Made by a program: the position numbers and the translations under genes. A stretch of DNA of 64,000 nucleotides from Plasmodium relictum (lineage: Eukaryota > Apicomplexa > Aconoidasida > Haemosporida > Plasmodiidae), in assembly GCF_900005765.1 (NCBI RefSeq), contig NC_041692.1, positions 2,170,001 to 2,234,000 on the forward strand, in the 5' to 3' direction. The first letter of the stretch is position 1. Each line of letters starts with the position of its first letter. Below the pieces are notes generated by a model. It had not been told where the DNA came from and searched no databases. It saw only the letters and a program-made list of their open reading frames with translations. Of the stretch, positions 47,191-58,537 are shown piece by piece.

Positions 47191-48068
47191 CTTTTTTTTT
47201 TTTTTTAATAGGTTTTTTATCTTTTGTTAATTATTACAAAGAATTTTTTAGCATGTATAATTCTGTTTAATTAAAAAAAAAAAAATATATATATATATAT
47301 ATATATTCCATAACTTTTTAAATATTAATAGATATATTCTTTTTAATTCATCCTTTGTCACTAAGTTTGTATTATTTCCTTTGTTATTTATATTATTATT
47401 AATGAATATATTATAAATTTCTATTTGAAAACTACAAAATTATTTAAAATATAAAAGAAAAATTGTATAGAATATTTTTCTTTTAATTTTATTTAAAATC
47501 AAAAATGAATTAAAAAATATATTTGTAATTTATTTAAATACAAATAATTTCACGATACAATAAAAAAAAAAAAAAAAAGAAATTTATTTCATAAAAAAGT
47601 TTACTGAATTTAAAATATTTTTTTTTTTTTCTTTCGTTTTTTTTTTTAGTATAATTTTTACTTTTGCTACTTCATTTTAGTTATTAGATTTATAACAAAT
47701 ATTCTATAAATTATTCTTAATTTTATTATTTTATTTTTTTTTTTTTATATAGTTAAAATAGTTAAAGACAATGAAATTGAATGATTACATTTTTCTTATT
47801 TGCAATATTTAATTTTTGCTTTTTAATTTGTATTATTCTTTTTATTAATTGCATTATACATATATATATATATAATTTTTTTTATTTTTATTTGAACCCT
47901 AAATATTTTATAAGTACACAAATACAAACATATAAAATTTAATTTTTATTCTTTTCTTAAAGGCATAAATACTTTTTATATTTATAAAAATATTATTTTT
48001 GATTTTTTTTTTTTTTTATAATTTTTGGTGATTTTTAACAATTGTATTATAACATTGAAAAAATAAAA
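47191..48068. other. Divergent promoter region
   Basis: About 0.9 kb between divergent helicase and TPR-protein genes, with a (TA)n run at 47285-47306. No gene seen. Confidence 0.55.
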
Positions 48069-48906
48069 ATGTTGTGTTACATTTTACTTTTTTTTTTGAT
48101 AATTTTAGGCACATGGCTATATTTAAAAAAAGAAAAAAAATATACAAAAAAAAAAAATATAGTAAAAGGAAAAAATAATAATTTTATGAAAAAAGAAGAA
48201 ATATTTTTTGATGAAAAGTGTTATTTATTATCAAGTGAAAATAAAAATTTGATTAAAAGAAAAGAAAAAATAGATATATCTTTTAATAAAATGGATATAA
48301 GTTCAAATATAAATGAAACAAATAATGAAAAATATATGAATAACTTATCTAAAAATGAAAGTACTATAAATAAAAATACAGATACAAATGATAATGTATT
48401 TAGTGATACAAATTATAATTTAATTAATAATTTAAATAAAAATATAAAAAGAAACTCAGATGATGAACTAAAAAATGAAATTAAAAAATCAAATAAAGAT
48501 TTTCATAAAGTTTCTATTGGTAATTATAATAATTTCATTAATAATATTCCCAATATTTGTGATGAAGACAAAAAATATATTGAAGAAAAATGTTTAGAGA
48601 GAATAAATCAGTGTAATGAAACTAAATACAAAAAAGAATGTGAAAAGGAAGATAATCAAATTCATGAGAAAAATTGTGATAGCACTATGGAAAGTATTGT
48701 TGAAATAAGAAACACAAAAGATAAGAGAATAGATGAAAAGGAAGAAAAATGTATTAATGAATTGAATAATAAAATAAATGAGAGAAATAATTTAGCACAG
48801 GAACAAATACCGAATAATAATGATAATGATTATTTAAAAAGCAATGTTTATCAAAATAACAGGAACGTAAAATATGATGATGATAGCAATAATAATAATA
48901 GTAATA

Positions 48907-48997
<91 letters not shown>

Positions 48998-49922
48998 TAA
49001 TAAAGAAAGCGAAAAGGGTTCTGTTGAAACAAATAAAGAAAATAATTATATAAAAATTATAAATGATAATACTGAAAATAAAATAAATAAAAGTGTTATA
49101 AGTGAATCGTTTTGTGATGGAATTAAAAACAATAGTAAAAGAAATTATTATAGTGATAATTACATAAATGAAGATACAGAAAAAAATTCAAGTTCATATG
49201 AAAATTCTTCAAATGAAGATAATTCAGAAGAGCTTAGTTCATATGAAAATGAATCAAGGGCAAGTGATGATAGTGAAAATGAAAAAAGCTCTTCAATAGA
49301 TGAAGATGAAGAAGATTATGATGGAAATTCTTCAGGTGAAAGTGAAAGTAATTATTCAATTGAAGAAAAATATTTGGATACTGATTTAAATAACAAAAGT
49401 GTAGAAGAAATAAAAGAAATTGGTAATGATTATTTTAAAAAATCTGATTATATAAATGCCATATTTTATTATAATAAAGCTTTAAAAAAGTGTAAAGAAA
49501 AAAGTACAAAAAGCATATTATATTCTAATAGAGCTGCATGTAATATTTTATTAAAAAAATGGAATATGGTAATTGAAGATTGTAATAAGTCAATTAATTA
49601 TAACAGTGAGTATGTTAAATCATATATAAGGAGAAGTAATGCATATGAGCAATTAGAAAAATATAATGATGCATCTAATGATTTAAATAAGGCTATATCA
49701 ATTGATCCATCTTTATTAAAAAATTATGAAATGAAACAAAAAAAATTAAAAATATTAGCTGAACAACAGTTAAATAAAGAAAAAGAAGAAATGGTTGGTA
49801 AATTAAAAGATTTCGGTAATTTATTATTAGGAAAAGTTGGCTTGTCCTTAGATAATTTTGAAGTGCAAAAAAATCCAAATAACGATGGTTCTTTTAATAT
49901 ACAATTTAAACAAAATAAATAA
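48069..49922 (+). CDS. TTC1-like TPR protein with N-terminal membrane anchor
   Basis: 617 residues from the first ATG at 48069 (the open frame extends slightly upstream without an ATG). The first residues form one hydrophobic segment (MLCYILLFFLIILGTWLYL) followed by many Lys, typical of a signal anchor. Residues ~40-440 are low-complexity, with an Asn run. Three TPR motifs follow, starting IKEIGNDYFKKSDYINAIFY, then SILYSNRAACNILLKKW, then SYIRRSNAYEQLEKYNDAS. The C-terminal end MVGKLKDFGNLLLGKVGLSL and FNIQFKQNK is diagnostic of TTC1, which binds Hsp90/Hsp70 and small GTPases. Human TTC1 has no membrane segment, so membrane tethering here is distinctive. An acidic Ser-rich segment precedes the TPRs. 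Confidence 0.85.
48888..48995 (+). repeat. (AAT)n run coding poly-Asn
   Basis: About 36 codons, nearly all AAT (Asn), with three AGT (Ser) near the start. It also opens a false Tyr-rich frame on the minus strand. Confidence 0.95.
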
Positions 49923-50567
49923 TATATACGTAATCCCTTTTACGTAAAAATTTTTTTTTTTTTTTACTTGTTTACATTATTTTTAGTATAACTAATTAGA
50001 CATATATATATATGATTAAAAACTATATAAAAAAAACTTTTTTTTTTTTAATAATTTAAATTATTAAAAATATCAGAAAGAAAAAAGTTATCAATTTAAA
50101 TTAAAAAAACATTTATATATATATATATATATATATACGCATATAAGTAAATGAATATTACTATTCATAGCAAATATTAAAATATATTCGTCATTTTTGT
50201 TTACATATTGAATATGTCATTAAAAATGCATATAGATCATACTAAAAAATTAAGGAATATGCATTTTGATATAAAAATACAAATAAAACTTATATTCATA
50301 AGAAATATATAGCAAATAATTTTTCCATATTTACTTTTTTTTTCGCTTATATAATTTAAAATAAAAAAGTAAAAGAAATAGAAATAAAAAGGATTAAAGA
50401 AACAAATTAAAATTTGAATGAACATTTGTTTAATATAATTACAGGAAATATATATATATATATATACATGTTGACATAAATTAAAAATAATAATGAAAAT
50501 TTTAATATATTTTATATTAAAATTCTTGAAAATTACAACAATTTAACTGAAATATTTTAAAAATTAT
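49923..50567. other. Convergent intergenic region
   Basis: About 0.65 kb between two 3' ends, with (TA)n at 50114-50137. No gene seen. Confidence 0.6.
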
Positions 50568-52034
50568 TTAAGAATAAAAATTAATTAAGAATTTAAGAAC
50601 ATTCTTAATATTAAAAGCATCAATGGAATCAAAATATTCATCATTATGAATTATATTTTTTGATTTTTTTATAATATCATAAGTAATTTTTGTAAAACCC
50701 TGTCCATTTCTACAATTTGCACATTGCTTTTCTGATGGAAATACAATATCTTTATTAAGAAATTTACTTACTTTCAAATTATCAGTACCTGTTTGTATAT
50801 TTAAACTGATATGCTCATACATAGTTCTTAATGTAACTCCATTATGTATTCTCCAGAGAAAAATGACAAGGGATTCTGCTGAGTGAATATTACAAAATCC
50901 ATAATAACATGATTTTTGAGCATTCAAAAAATGTTCAATACAATTTTTACAATTTAAATAACTTTTTGTATAATTTGTTATTACTTGTATATAAAAATTA
51001 TAGTTTTCTTTATCGTGTTGCAGACGGTATATTGAAATTTTATGATATAGCAACCAAAATGTACAAAGTAAAGAGTCTTTCTCACATATTTTAAAATTGA
51101 AATTATTATTTTCCTCTAAGTAATATTCACCAATATTTATGTTTTGTACTAATTTGATCCATTCTTCATATCTAATAGGATATTTATAAGCTTTTAATTT
51201 TTTTGAAATTTCATTTAAGGATTCTGCTAAATCTTCGTATATAAGTGATACTATATTCAATATATTAATATATGGTTCTAATGTAGAATAATCAATATAA
51301 TTTTTCATTGAAATAATTTTTTTTAATGTAAATAATAATCCAATTATAATATCATGCTTTATATCTTCTTTATTGTTTCTTATATTCCATTTTTCTACTT
51401 CATTTTCTTCAGAACTATTACTATTATTTATACCTCCTACCAAAGTATTATCTAATACGTTTTTATTAATAGAAGATAAATCCAAAATGCAAGATTTCAA
51501 ATTAATATGATTGAAATTCACGTTGTTACACAAATACTTTTTCATTATATGTTGAAAGTTATAAATATTTTCAATCCTTTTAACTTTTCTATATGCTAAT
51601 AATAAATTTCCTTTATATGTCTTATTTCCTATATCCTCAGAAGGTGAAATATGCATATATTTATTCTCTTCTATTTTTTCATATACAGGAAATAATAATC
51701 GAAATGTTGGATAATAAGTTACATTAAAATATCTGCAGTAGGAAGTAAATAAATGGCATGAACAATCAAAGACAAATAATGAAACACTTTTTTCAAAATA
51801 TAAAACATCATTTTCTACTTTTTTCCATATTTCTAAATATCGATTACAAGCTGGACAATAATAATTTTTAAGATTTATGATTAGTACATCCCCATGTTTA
51901 ATATTATTTATTTTATCCCAAAAATTAGTTAAGATAATATCTGCATCTTGGCAAAGTTCACATTTTATTAAAAATGTATTTATAATTACTATTAAAATAA
52001 AATATAATGATTTAAATATGCATTTATAACTCAT
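50568..52034 (-). CDS. QSOX-type sulfhydryl oxidase (thioredoxin plus ERV domains)
   Basis: A 488-residue protein with an N-terminal signal peptide (about residues 1-24). A thioredoxin domain follows with active site CPAC (60-63) and the cis-Pro-like YYPTFRL. A helical middle leads to an ERV/ALR FAD domain: FWLLYHKIS (326-334), redox CKNC (362-365), LWRIHNGVTLRT (393-404) and FPSEKQCANC (to 441), the order found in quiescin sulfhydryl oxidases. QSOX uses FAD to pass electrons from protein thiols to oxygen, making disulfides in the secretory pathway. It has one thioredoxin domain before the spacer, as in the shorter protist and plant QSOX forms. No KDEL-like end is present. ATG at 52034, no intron needed. 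Confidence 0.9.
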   Translation of the reverse strand: MSYKCIFKSLYFILIVIINTFLIKCELCQDADIILTNFWDKINNIKHGDVLIINLKNYYCPACNRYLEIWKKVENDVLYFEKSVSLFVFDCSCHLFTSYCRYFNVTYYPTFRLLFPVYEKIEENKYMHISPSEDIGNKTYKGNLLLAYRKVKRIENIYNFQHIMKKYLCNNVNFNHINLKSCILDLSSINKNVLDNTLVGGINNSNSSEENEVEKWNIRNNKEDIKHDIIIGLLFTLKKIISMKNYIDYSTLEPYINILNIVSLIYEDLAESLNEISKKLKAYKYPIRYEEWIKLVQNINIGEYYLEENNNFNFKICEKDSLLCTFWLLYHKISIYRLQHDKENYNFYIQVITNYTKSYLNCKNCIEHFLNAQKSCYYGFCNIHSAESLVIFLWRIHNGVTLRTMYEHISLNIQTGTDNLKVSKFLNKDIVFPSEKQCANCRNGQGFTKITYDIIKKSKNIIHNDEYFDSIDAFNIKNVLKFLINFYS

Positions 52035-53321
52035 TATTTATTTTGTTTTCATCTATCACCTTTGATTTAAATTTTTTTATATTTTTTTTTTTTCTTTTTT
52101 TATGTATATTTAATTCAATTTCTTTTACTTAAATTTCCTTTCTTTCGCTTCGCAAAAGTATAACCCATATATTTATATGCATGTCTTGAATTACTTATTA
52201 TATACTTTTATTTCAAATTTTGACACAATTATTGTTTTCTTGCATCTACTTAATTCATGAACAATAGGAATAGAAAAGACACTTCTTAAAAAATTTTCTT
52301 TTAAAATAAATTCATTCGTTATTTAAAAAAAAAAAAAAATATATATATTAAATGAATAATTAAAAGAGGGTTTTATTTTCATTAAAAAAAAGTTCCAGTC
52401 AGCATGTAGTTTACATTATATACATTTTATTCAATACTTTTGAAAAATTAAGATTGTCTTTTAAAATAATTACACATGAAAAAAAAAAAAAAATGGTATT
52501 TTAGATCAGTTATTTTATTTTTTTTTTTTATAAAAGCTCTTTTATCTTCTTTCAATTCATATCATGAAAGAAATTAACAATAAACTTCTTTTTATAATCC
52601 TAAACATTTATATAAGAACTTTTGAGATCACTAAAAAAATGACTAATAAAAATTATTTTTTTTTTACATTTAATCAAAAGGTAAAAATATTTTAAAAATA
52701 TTTAAAATAAATGTAAATGAAATATAGAAAAATAGATGAATAAAAATTAAACTATAAAGTTTTTAATAATATTTAATGGAGGACCTTTTACACAATATAT
52801 TATTAGCTTAACCTTCACATAAAATATATTTTAAATGATTATACATATTTATAAAATTAAATATATATTAATATTTAAAAAAAGAAATAAAATAAAAAAA
52901 AAAGAGAAAAATTTTTATAATTAAACTAAAATGCGTATATTTTTAATTTTCCCTTGCATTAAAATAAATGATTTTATATGCATATAAATATATGTTTATA
53001 ATATAAACGTCAAATTATTTTGAAATAATTAAAAAAATATAAAAATTTATATAATTGCAAAAAAAAAAAAAAAAAAAATTTATTATTTATTTTAATTTAT
53101 TAACACATATTTTAAATATAAAATTTTATTATGGAAAATTTTTTTTTTTTAAATTACTTAATTTTTTCTCAAATTTTATAAAAAAAAAAATTACATAAAA
53201 ATAAAAAAAAATTTATATTTTATTTTATATTTTATTTTATTATTATTTATTTTATTTCTTTTTTTTATTGCGTTTTATGATTTTTTATTATATTTTAAAA
53301 AAATACATAATATTCTAAATA
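52035..53321. other. Divergent promoter region
   Basis: About 1.3 kb between QSOX (-) and the 64-residue gene (+). Only homopolymers and short chance frames are visible. Confidence 0.55.
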
Positions 53322-53516
53322 ATGTTAAATAACAAATCTTTAACTAAAGAAACAGATTTAATTGCAAAACTAAATTACAAGAATATAAATGATGTAAGTA
53401 TACATGAATTAAATTGTCTTAAAAATAATAGAGAAGTTTACTTAAAAAGAGGAAATATGTTTTTTCTAAGTACTAAGGAAGAGGCATTAAATGTTTTGAA
53501 AAATAAAAATAAGTAA
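53322..53516 (+). CDS. Small prefoldin-like protein (ASDURF-type), 64 residues
   Basis: An ATG-started frame of 64 codons with varied, non-homopolymer composition. The central HELNCLKNNREVYLKRG, then NMFFLSTKEEALNVLKNK, resembles the human ASNSD1 upstream-frame protein ASDURF, as I remember it (DELSNLKKNRKVYRQQ, then NSNIFFLADRTEML). ASDURF is a prefoldin-like subunit of the PAQosome chaperone module. The Plasmodium copy would keep the first helix, the hairpin and the start of the second helix, and lacks the long C-terminal helix. The resemblance rests on a short stretch read by eye. That it is a gene is likely; the family is a proposal. Confidence 0.65.
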   Translation: MLNNKSLTKETDLIAKLNYKNINDVSIHELNCLKNNREVYLKRGNMFFLSTKEEALNVLKNKNK

Positions 53517-53848
53517 AGTTATTAATTTCGTTAATTTAATTATTATTTTTATTATAATAATTATTATTTATATTATTACTACTACCACCAATTTAAAATT
53601 CTTAATTTTGAAAAATATTACTTCTCAACAAAAAAATAAAAAGAAAATATTATAAATTTTAATACAAAATATTAAAAAAGGCTTATGTCTAAAATAGCCG
53701 GTATATATTACATATTTAAGAAAATAAAAAGTTATTTTACAAATAAAATTTATATTATCTTTAACATTTCCCAATTATTATTTTGAATAAATATCATATA
53801 TGTAAATATGTATTTATATGTAGTATAAGATAAAAATTCATTTTTTAT
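53517..53848. other. Short spacer
   Basis: A 332-bp AT-rich spacer between two plus-strand genes. Nothing recognisable. Confidence 0.6.
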
Positions 53849-55645
53849 ATGAAAAAGTCAAAATACGTCTTTTTTTTTGTAATTTTTTTTAATGTTTTTT
53901 TTATTTTGAGTTCTAAGAATCGAGTTGTGAAAAATGAAAGAAAATTAAAGAAGATTTTATTAATACGAACTAAGAAGAATTATATTAAAGATGTGGAAAA
54001 TGGAATAGAGAGAATAAATAAAATAAAAATGATAAAAGACAAAATTAAGAAAAAAAAAAGAAAAAATGAAAAATGTTTATTTATGTTTATAAAACTTTTT
54101 AAACAAAACATTTATGCTTCAAAAAGTTATTTATCTTATAGAAAAACAGATAACCATATAAATAAAATAAAAAAATATTATTATAATAATAAAAATGAAG
54201 AAATAAATAGAAATTACACTATACTAAAAGATAATTGTTTTGATTATCCATTTTTTGATTTTACCATTTTGAAGGAAAATCAAAAAGAGAATGATAAAAG
54301 TAGGATAGGAATAATAAAAACACCAAGAGGTAGTATAGAAACACCTAATTTTTTGTTCTGTGCTACAAAGGCTTGCATGAAATCTACTCCTATAGATTTT
54401 TTAAAAAATTCCAAAACTCAAATTATTTTATCAAATACTTTTCATTTATTAATTCAGCCAAAACCTCATATTATTTTTCAATTAGGAGGTTTACATAAAT
54501 TTATGAATTGGAAGAATCCTATTCTTACTGATTCAGGAGGATATCAAATTTTTAGTATGTCTTATGGATCAGTTGCTAATGAAATAAAAAGAAATAGTAA
54601 TAATAAATTTGAAGATATGAAAAATGAAACAACAAAAAATAGTACAACTGAAAATGAAGTTAACAAAAAAAATGAAAAAAAAAAAAGTAACAATAATAAA
54701 ACAAATCAATTAAATAATGGATATATTTTAAAAATTAATGAAAGAGGAGCAGTTTATAAATCATATCATGATGGTTCTATAGGTTTACTATCTCCAGAAA
54801 CCTCTATTCAATCCCAATATCTGTTAGGTAGTGATTTTATTTTAGTTTTAGATGAATGCACACCCTATCATGTGAATAAAGAGTATACAGAACGTTCAAT
54901 GCACAGATCTCATAGATGGTATTTGAGATGTCTACTAGAATTTTATAAAGCAAACAATATGGCTAATTATCATGACTACTTAAATGATATATATAATAAA
55001 AAATATAAGACAAATGAAAAATGGAGAAAAAGAGATAAAAATAAACAGGCATTATATGGAATAATACAGGGAGGAATATATAATGATTTGAGGAAAAAAA
55101 GTTGTGATTTCGTATGCAGCTTACCTTTCTTTGGTTTATGCATAGGGGGGTGCTTAGGTAAAAACAAAGAAATGATGTATAGTGTAATAGAAAGCACAAT
55201 GAATTTTATAAAAATAAAAAAGCCAATTCATTTATTAGGAATTGGGCAAATTAGAGATATATTTTTTGGAGTAAAAAAAGGACTAGATACTTTTGATTGT
55301 GTGATTCCTTCAAGATTAGCAAGACATGGTTACTTTTTATGTAAAGTACAAAATATTAAAGATATAGAAAAAAAGTTATGCAGAGTTTTAAAAAGTGAAT
55401 ATGTAAAAATAAAATTAAGCATCTTTAAATTAGATAATAATCCTTTAGAGAAGGATTGTGACTGCTATACATGCTTAAACTATTCAAGAGCTTATTTACA
55501 TTTTCTTTATAAAATTAGCGACAATTTATTAGGAACTTTATTAACTATACACAATGTAAATTATATGAATCAATTAATGTCAGAAATACGAAATGCAATA
55601 AAAGAAAATAATTTAGAAAAAATTGAAAAAAAATGGATTAAATAA
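53849..55645 (+). CDS. tRNA-guanine transglycosylase (queuine tRNA-ribosyltransferase)
   Basis: 598 residues. The enzyme swaps guanine-34 of GUN-anticodon tRNAs for queuine or a precursor. The catalytic barrel starts near residue 153 (IGIIKTPRGSIETPNFLF). It contains TDSGGYQIFS (Asp of the D102 type), LDECTPY, IIQGG, and FDCVIPSRLARHG with Asp483 at the nucleophile position. The zinc ligands Cys537, Cys539, Cys542 and His568 are all present. The first ~22 residues (KKSKYVFFFVIFFNVFFILS) are a hydrophobic signal peptide followed by a Lys/Asn-rich basic stretch, the bipartite layout of apicoplast import. A ~45-residue Asn/Lys insert follows the GGYQ region. The loop CIGGCLGKN departs from the usual IGGLAVGE. 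Family assignment is secure; apicoplast location is inferred. Confidence 0.92.
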   Translation: MKKSKYVFFFVIFFNVFFILSSKNRVVKNERKLKKILLIRTKKNYIKDVENGIERINKIKMIKDKIKKKKRKNEKCLFMFIKLFKQNIYASKSYLSYRKTDNHINKIKKYYYNNKNEEINRNYTILKDNCFDYPFFDFTILKENQKENDKSRIGIIKTPRGSIETPNFLFCATKACMKSTPIDFLKNSKTQIILSNTFHLLIQPKPHIIFQLGGLHKFMNWKNPILTDSGGYQIFSMSYGSVANEIKRNSNNKFEDMKNETTKNSTTENEVNKKNEKKKSNNNKTNQLNNGYILKINERGAVYKSYHDGSIGLLSPETSIQSQYLLGSDFILVLDECTPYHVNKEYTERSMHRSHRWYLRCLLEFYKANNMANYHDYLNDIYNKKYKTNEKWRKRDKNKQALYGIIQGGIYNDLRKKSCDFVCSLPFFGLCIGGCLGKNKEMMYSVIESTMNFIKIKKPIHLLGIGQIRDIFFGVKKGLDTFDCVIPSRLARHGYFLCKVQNIKDIEKKLCRVLKSEYVKIKLSIFKLDNNPLEKDCDCYTCLNYSRAYLHFLYKISDNLLGTLLTIHNVNYMNQLMSEIRNAIKENNLEKIEKKWIK

Positions 55646-55983
55646 AAAATACAAAAAAAAAAAAAAAAAAAAGAGAAAAAAATGATATAGAGAATACATA
55701 TACTATATTTTTATGAGCATTATTTTTATATATTTTTATTAGTATACCTAGATATATGTTGGACATAATAATTTTACAAAAAATTTTATTTTTAATAAAG
55801 TAATATAAAACTTTTTTTTTTATTTTAAACAAATTAAAAACGCGTGAGAATATTATTAAATCAAACAAATTAACAATTTCATGATAAAATTAATTCATTC
55901 AACAATTTATTAAAGAGGATTATTTTAATTTATTTTATTTTTTTTTCATATTTCTACTTAAAAAAAAAAAAAAAAAAGTTATT
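55646..55983. other. Convergent intergenic region
   Basis: About 340 bp between two 3' ends, with A runs at 55654-55671 and T runs. No gene seen. Confidence 0.6.
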
Positions 55984-57085
55984 CTATACTTTAACATAAT
56001 TAGAATCTTTTATAGTTTTTCCTTTTCCTATAAATTTCTTTTGATTTTCTTCTTTTTTAATACTTGAATCAGTGCTTTTATTTTTACTAATGTCCTTAGA
56101 TTCTATATATATAAATAACAAAATAAAGAAGATAAAATTAGATATATAAAGAAACTTTATTATAAATGCTTTTTTATTGTTTAATATAGCATTACTTAAG
56201 GTTTCTAAAATATCATCTACTGTTTTTCTTCCTTCGAATATTTTCTATATAACAAATACACAAATATACATTTTATTTTTAATACATATGTATTATTTTT
56301 TAATTCCCAATTTTTATTGTGATTTTTACTTGTGTAACATTCCAGCATAATATTAAATTAAACGTTGTTAGAAAGGAATAAATAATCATTAAATAAAGAT
56401 CTAATTTTTTATATAAAAATATTCTATAGAAAAAAATATATATAAATAAATATGATGATATTTATTAGTACATAAATTTCTAAAATGTTACCCTTCAACT
56501 AGAATGAAAATAGAAATTATACAGGAAACCAATAGCATCCAATTATAAAATCTCTAAAAATAAAAATATATATAAATTAATAGTGCTTTATTACTAGCAT
56601 TTGCATCTCTGTATTTTACCAAAAATGTAGGCACATATGAGTTTCCTAAATATATAAAAATGAAAAAGTTATTTTAATAATTTAAACAATTTTTAAAATA
56701 AAATTATCTCTTTAAATTTTTTTCTTCATGTTTTTTGAATTTATAAAAAGTGTAATATATATATATATTTTTCTTATTTTACTTAAAAATGAAAACACAG
56801 GAAATACACAAAAATATAGATTCATAAAAAATAGCCACCTACAAAAAAAATTTATAAAAAAACATATATAATTAAATATATATGAAATAAGAAATACATA
56901 CAACTAATAAACTATGTAAAGATTATATACCCAAAAGAAGATATAGAATTTGTAAAAAAGGTATATATAAATAATATTAAAACATAAGAATTGTAAAAAA
57001 AAAGGAAATAGATATAATTTGTGCATAAATTTTTGGTTTGTTCATCAGGTTCATATCGTTCAAGCTTATCATGAAGTTGACCCAT
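55984..57085 (-). CDS. Multipass membrane protein of unknown function, six exons, 217 residues
   Basis: Six exons join with consistent phases: 57085-56931, 56838-56783, 56645-56620, 56553-56492, 56423-56330 and 56244-55984. Introns start GT(A) and end in TAG, 73-109 bp long. The protein starts MGQLHDKLERYEPDEQTKNL and continues with hydrophobic segments near residues 24-45, 52-70, 84-103, 110-130 and 163-180, then a basic Lys/Ser tail. There is no cleavable signal peptide, and the N-terminus looks cytosolic. Varied, non-repetitive residues (FLRFYNWMLLVSCIISIFIL, WNVTQKIFEGRKTVDDIL) across every join support the model. Exon 3 is only 26 bases. I do not recognise the family. Confidence 0.8.
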
Positions 57086-57320
57086 TTTCCTTTCCTTTTA
57101 TATCTAAATATATTTTTATTTTCAAAAAAATAGATATATACAAATATTTTACATCAGAATATACTTTTACTTTTTTTTTAAAATAGGAAATATAAAAAAA
57201 ATAGAAGCATCTAAAAATATATATATGTATATCAATTGAAAAAATTAAAAAAAAAAAAATTCAATTTTTAAAATTTTTTAATATATTTTTTTCTATTCTA
57301 TAACATGCCTGAAATGGGGA

Positions 57321-57352
<32 letters not shown>

Positions 57353-57886
57353 AATACTACAATTATTTCTAATTATATTTAAAAAACATGTGAAATATAA
57401 AGCATATAACTTAAAATTTTATTTAGAGTAATTTAATAAATTAAAATACACTAAAAAATTTAAATGAAATTGTTTTAATATATACACATGCTACTAATTT
57501 TTTTAATTCACACCATAAATTTTTGAAATATATTAAAATAGTAAAATACTAATAAAAAAAAATTTTTTTTTTTTTTTTCATAGACAAAATATATGTGTGC
57601 GATTATTTACTTCAAGCTTTAATATTATAAAAATAATATTATATATATTTTCATATTTATTAATATTACATTTAAAAATTTTTATAATAAATAAAAAAAA
57701 AAAAAGAGAATTTAATAAATTAAAGTTAGTTTGAATTATTGCTTGTTTAACTAAAAGAATAAAAATACTACAATTAAACAAATTGAACATATGGTAATAA
57801 AAGCAAAAGAAGTATGATATTATTTTAAGTTTAAAAATTAAAAAAAAAATTAATTTTTTTAAAAATAGAAATAAAAATTTTAGTAA
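57086..57886. other. Divergent promoter region
   Basis: About 0.8 kb between two divergent genes, with (TA)n at 57329-57351. A minus-strand frame at 57578-57790 is judged chance. Confidence 0.55.
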
Positions 57887-58067
57887 ATGAATAAAAATAA
57901 ACTAAATAAAAATAAATTAGTTAAAAATAAAGGCAATAACTTAAAAAAATTATCAAATGGGGAATTAGAAAATTTAATAAAAAATAAGAAAGAGGAATTG
58001 ATTAGAACAATTCAAAAAAAACATCTTTTAGAAAAAAGATTAGTTAGTGAAAAAAAAAAAAAAAGAG

Positions 58068-58112
<45 letters not shown>

Positions 58113-58506
58113 AGTACATTTGTAAATTATTTATTATTATTTTTTAAAAGGATGAAAAAAATAATGAATTAGACAGTTTTAAAAGAGAATACAATGAAAT
58201 AAAAAATAGAATAGATTCAATCAGTAAAGGTTGTGAAGAATATGATAAAAAAGTAAAAGAAGAAAAAATTACAATAAAAAAAAAATCTATTTTTTATAAT
58301 TTTCAAAATTCGGAAGAGCTAAAAAAATTAGAAAAAGAAAAAGAAGATCTTAAAAAATTGATAGATGAGAAGCACGAAGAAACAATGAATAACTTAATGA
58401 ATTACATAGAAGAACAAAGAATTAATTTAGATAATTTGAAAAACAAAAACTTCGATGAGATAAATGAATTAAATATCTCTTTTGATTTAGTAATAAATTT
58501 TAAATA

Positions 58507-58537
<31 letters not shown>

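Noticed and set aside
48754-49032. Minus-strand Tyr-rich frame
   Set aside because: Shadow of the (AAT)n run in the TTC1-like gene.
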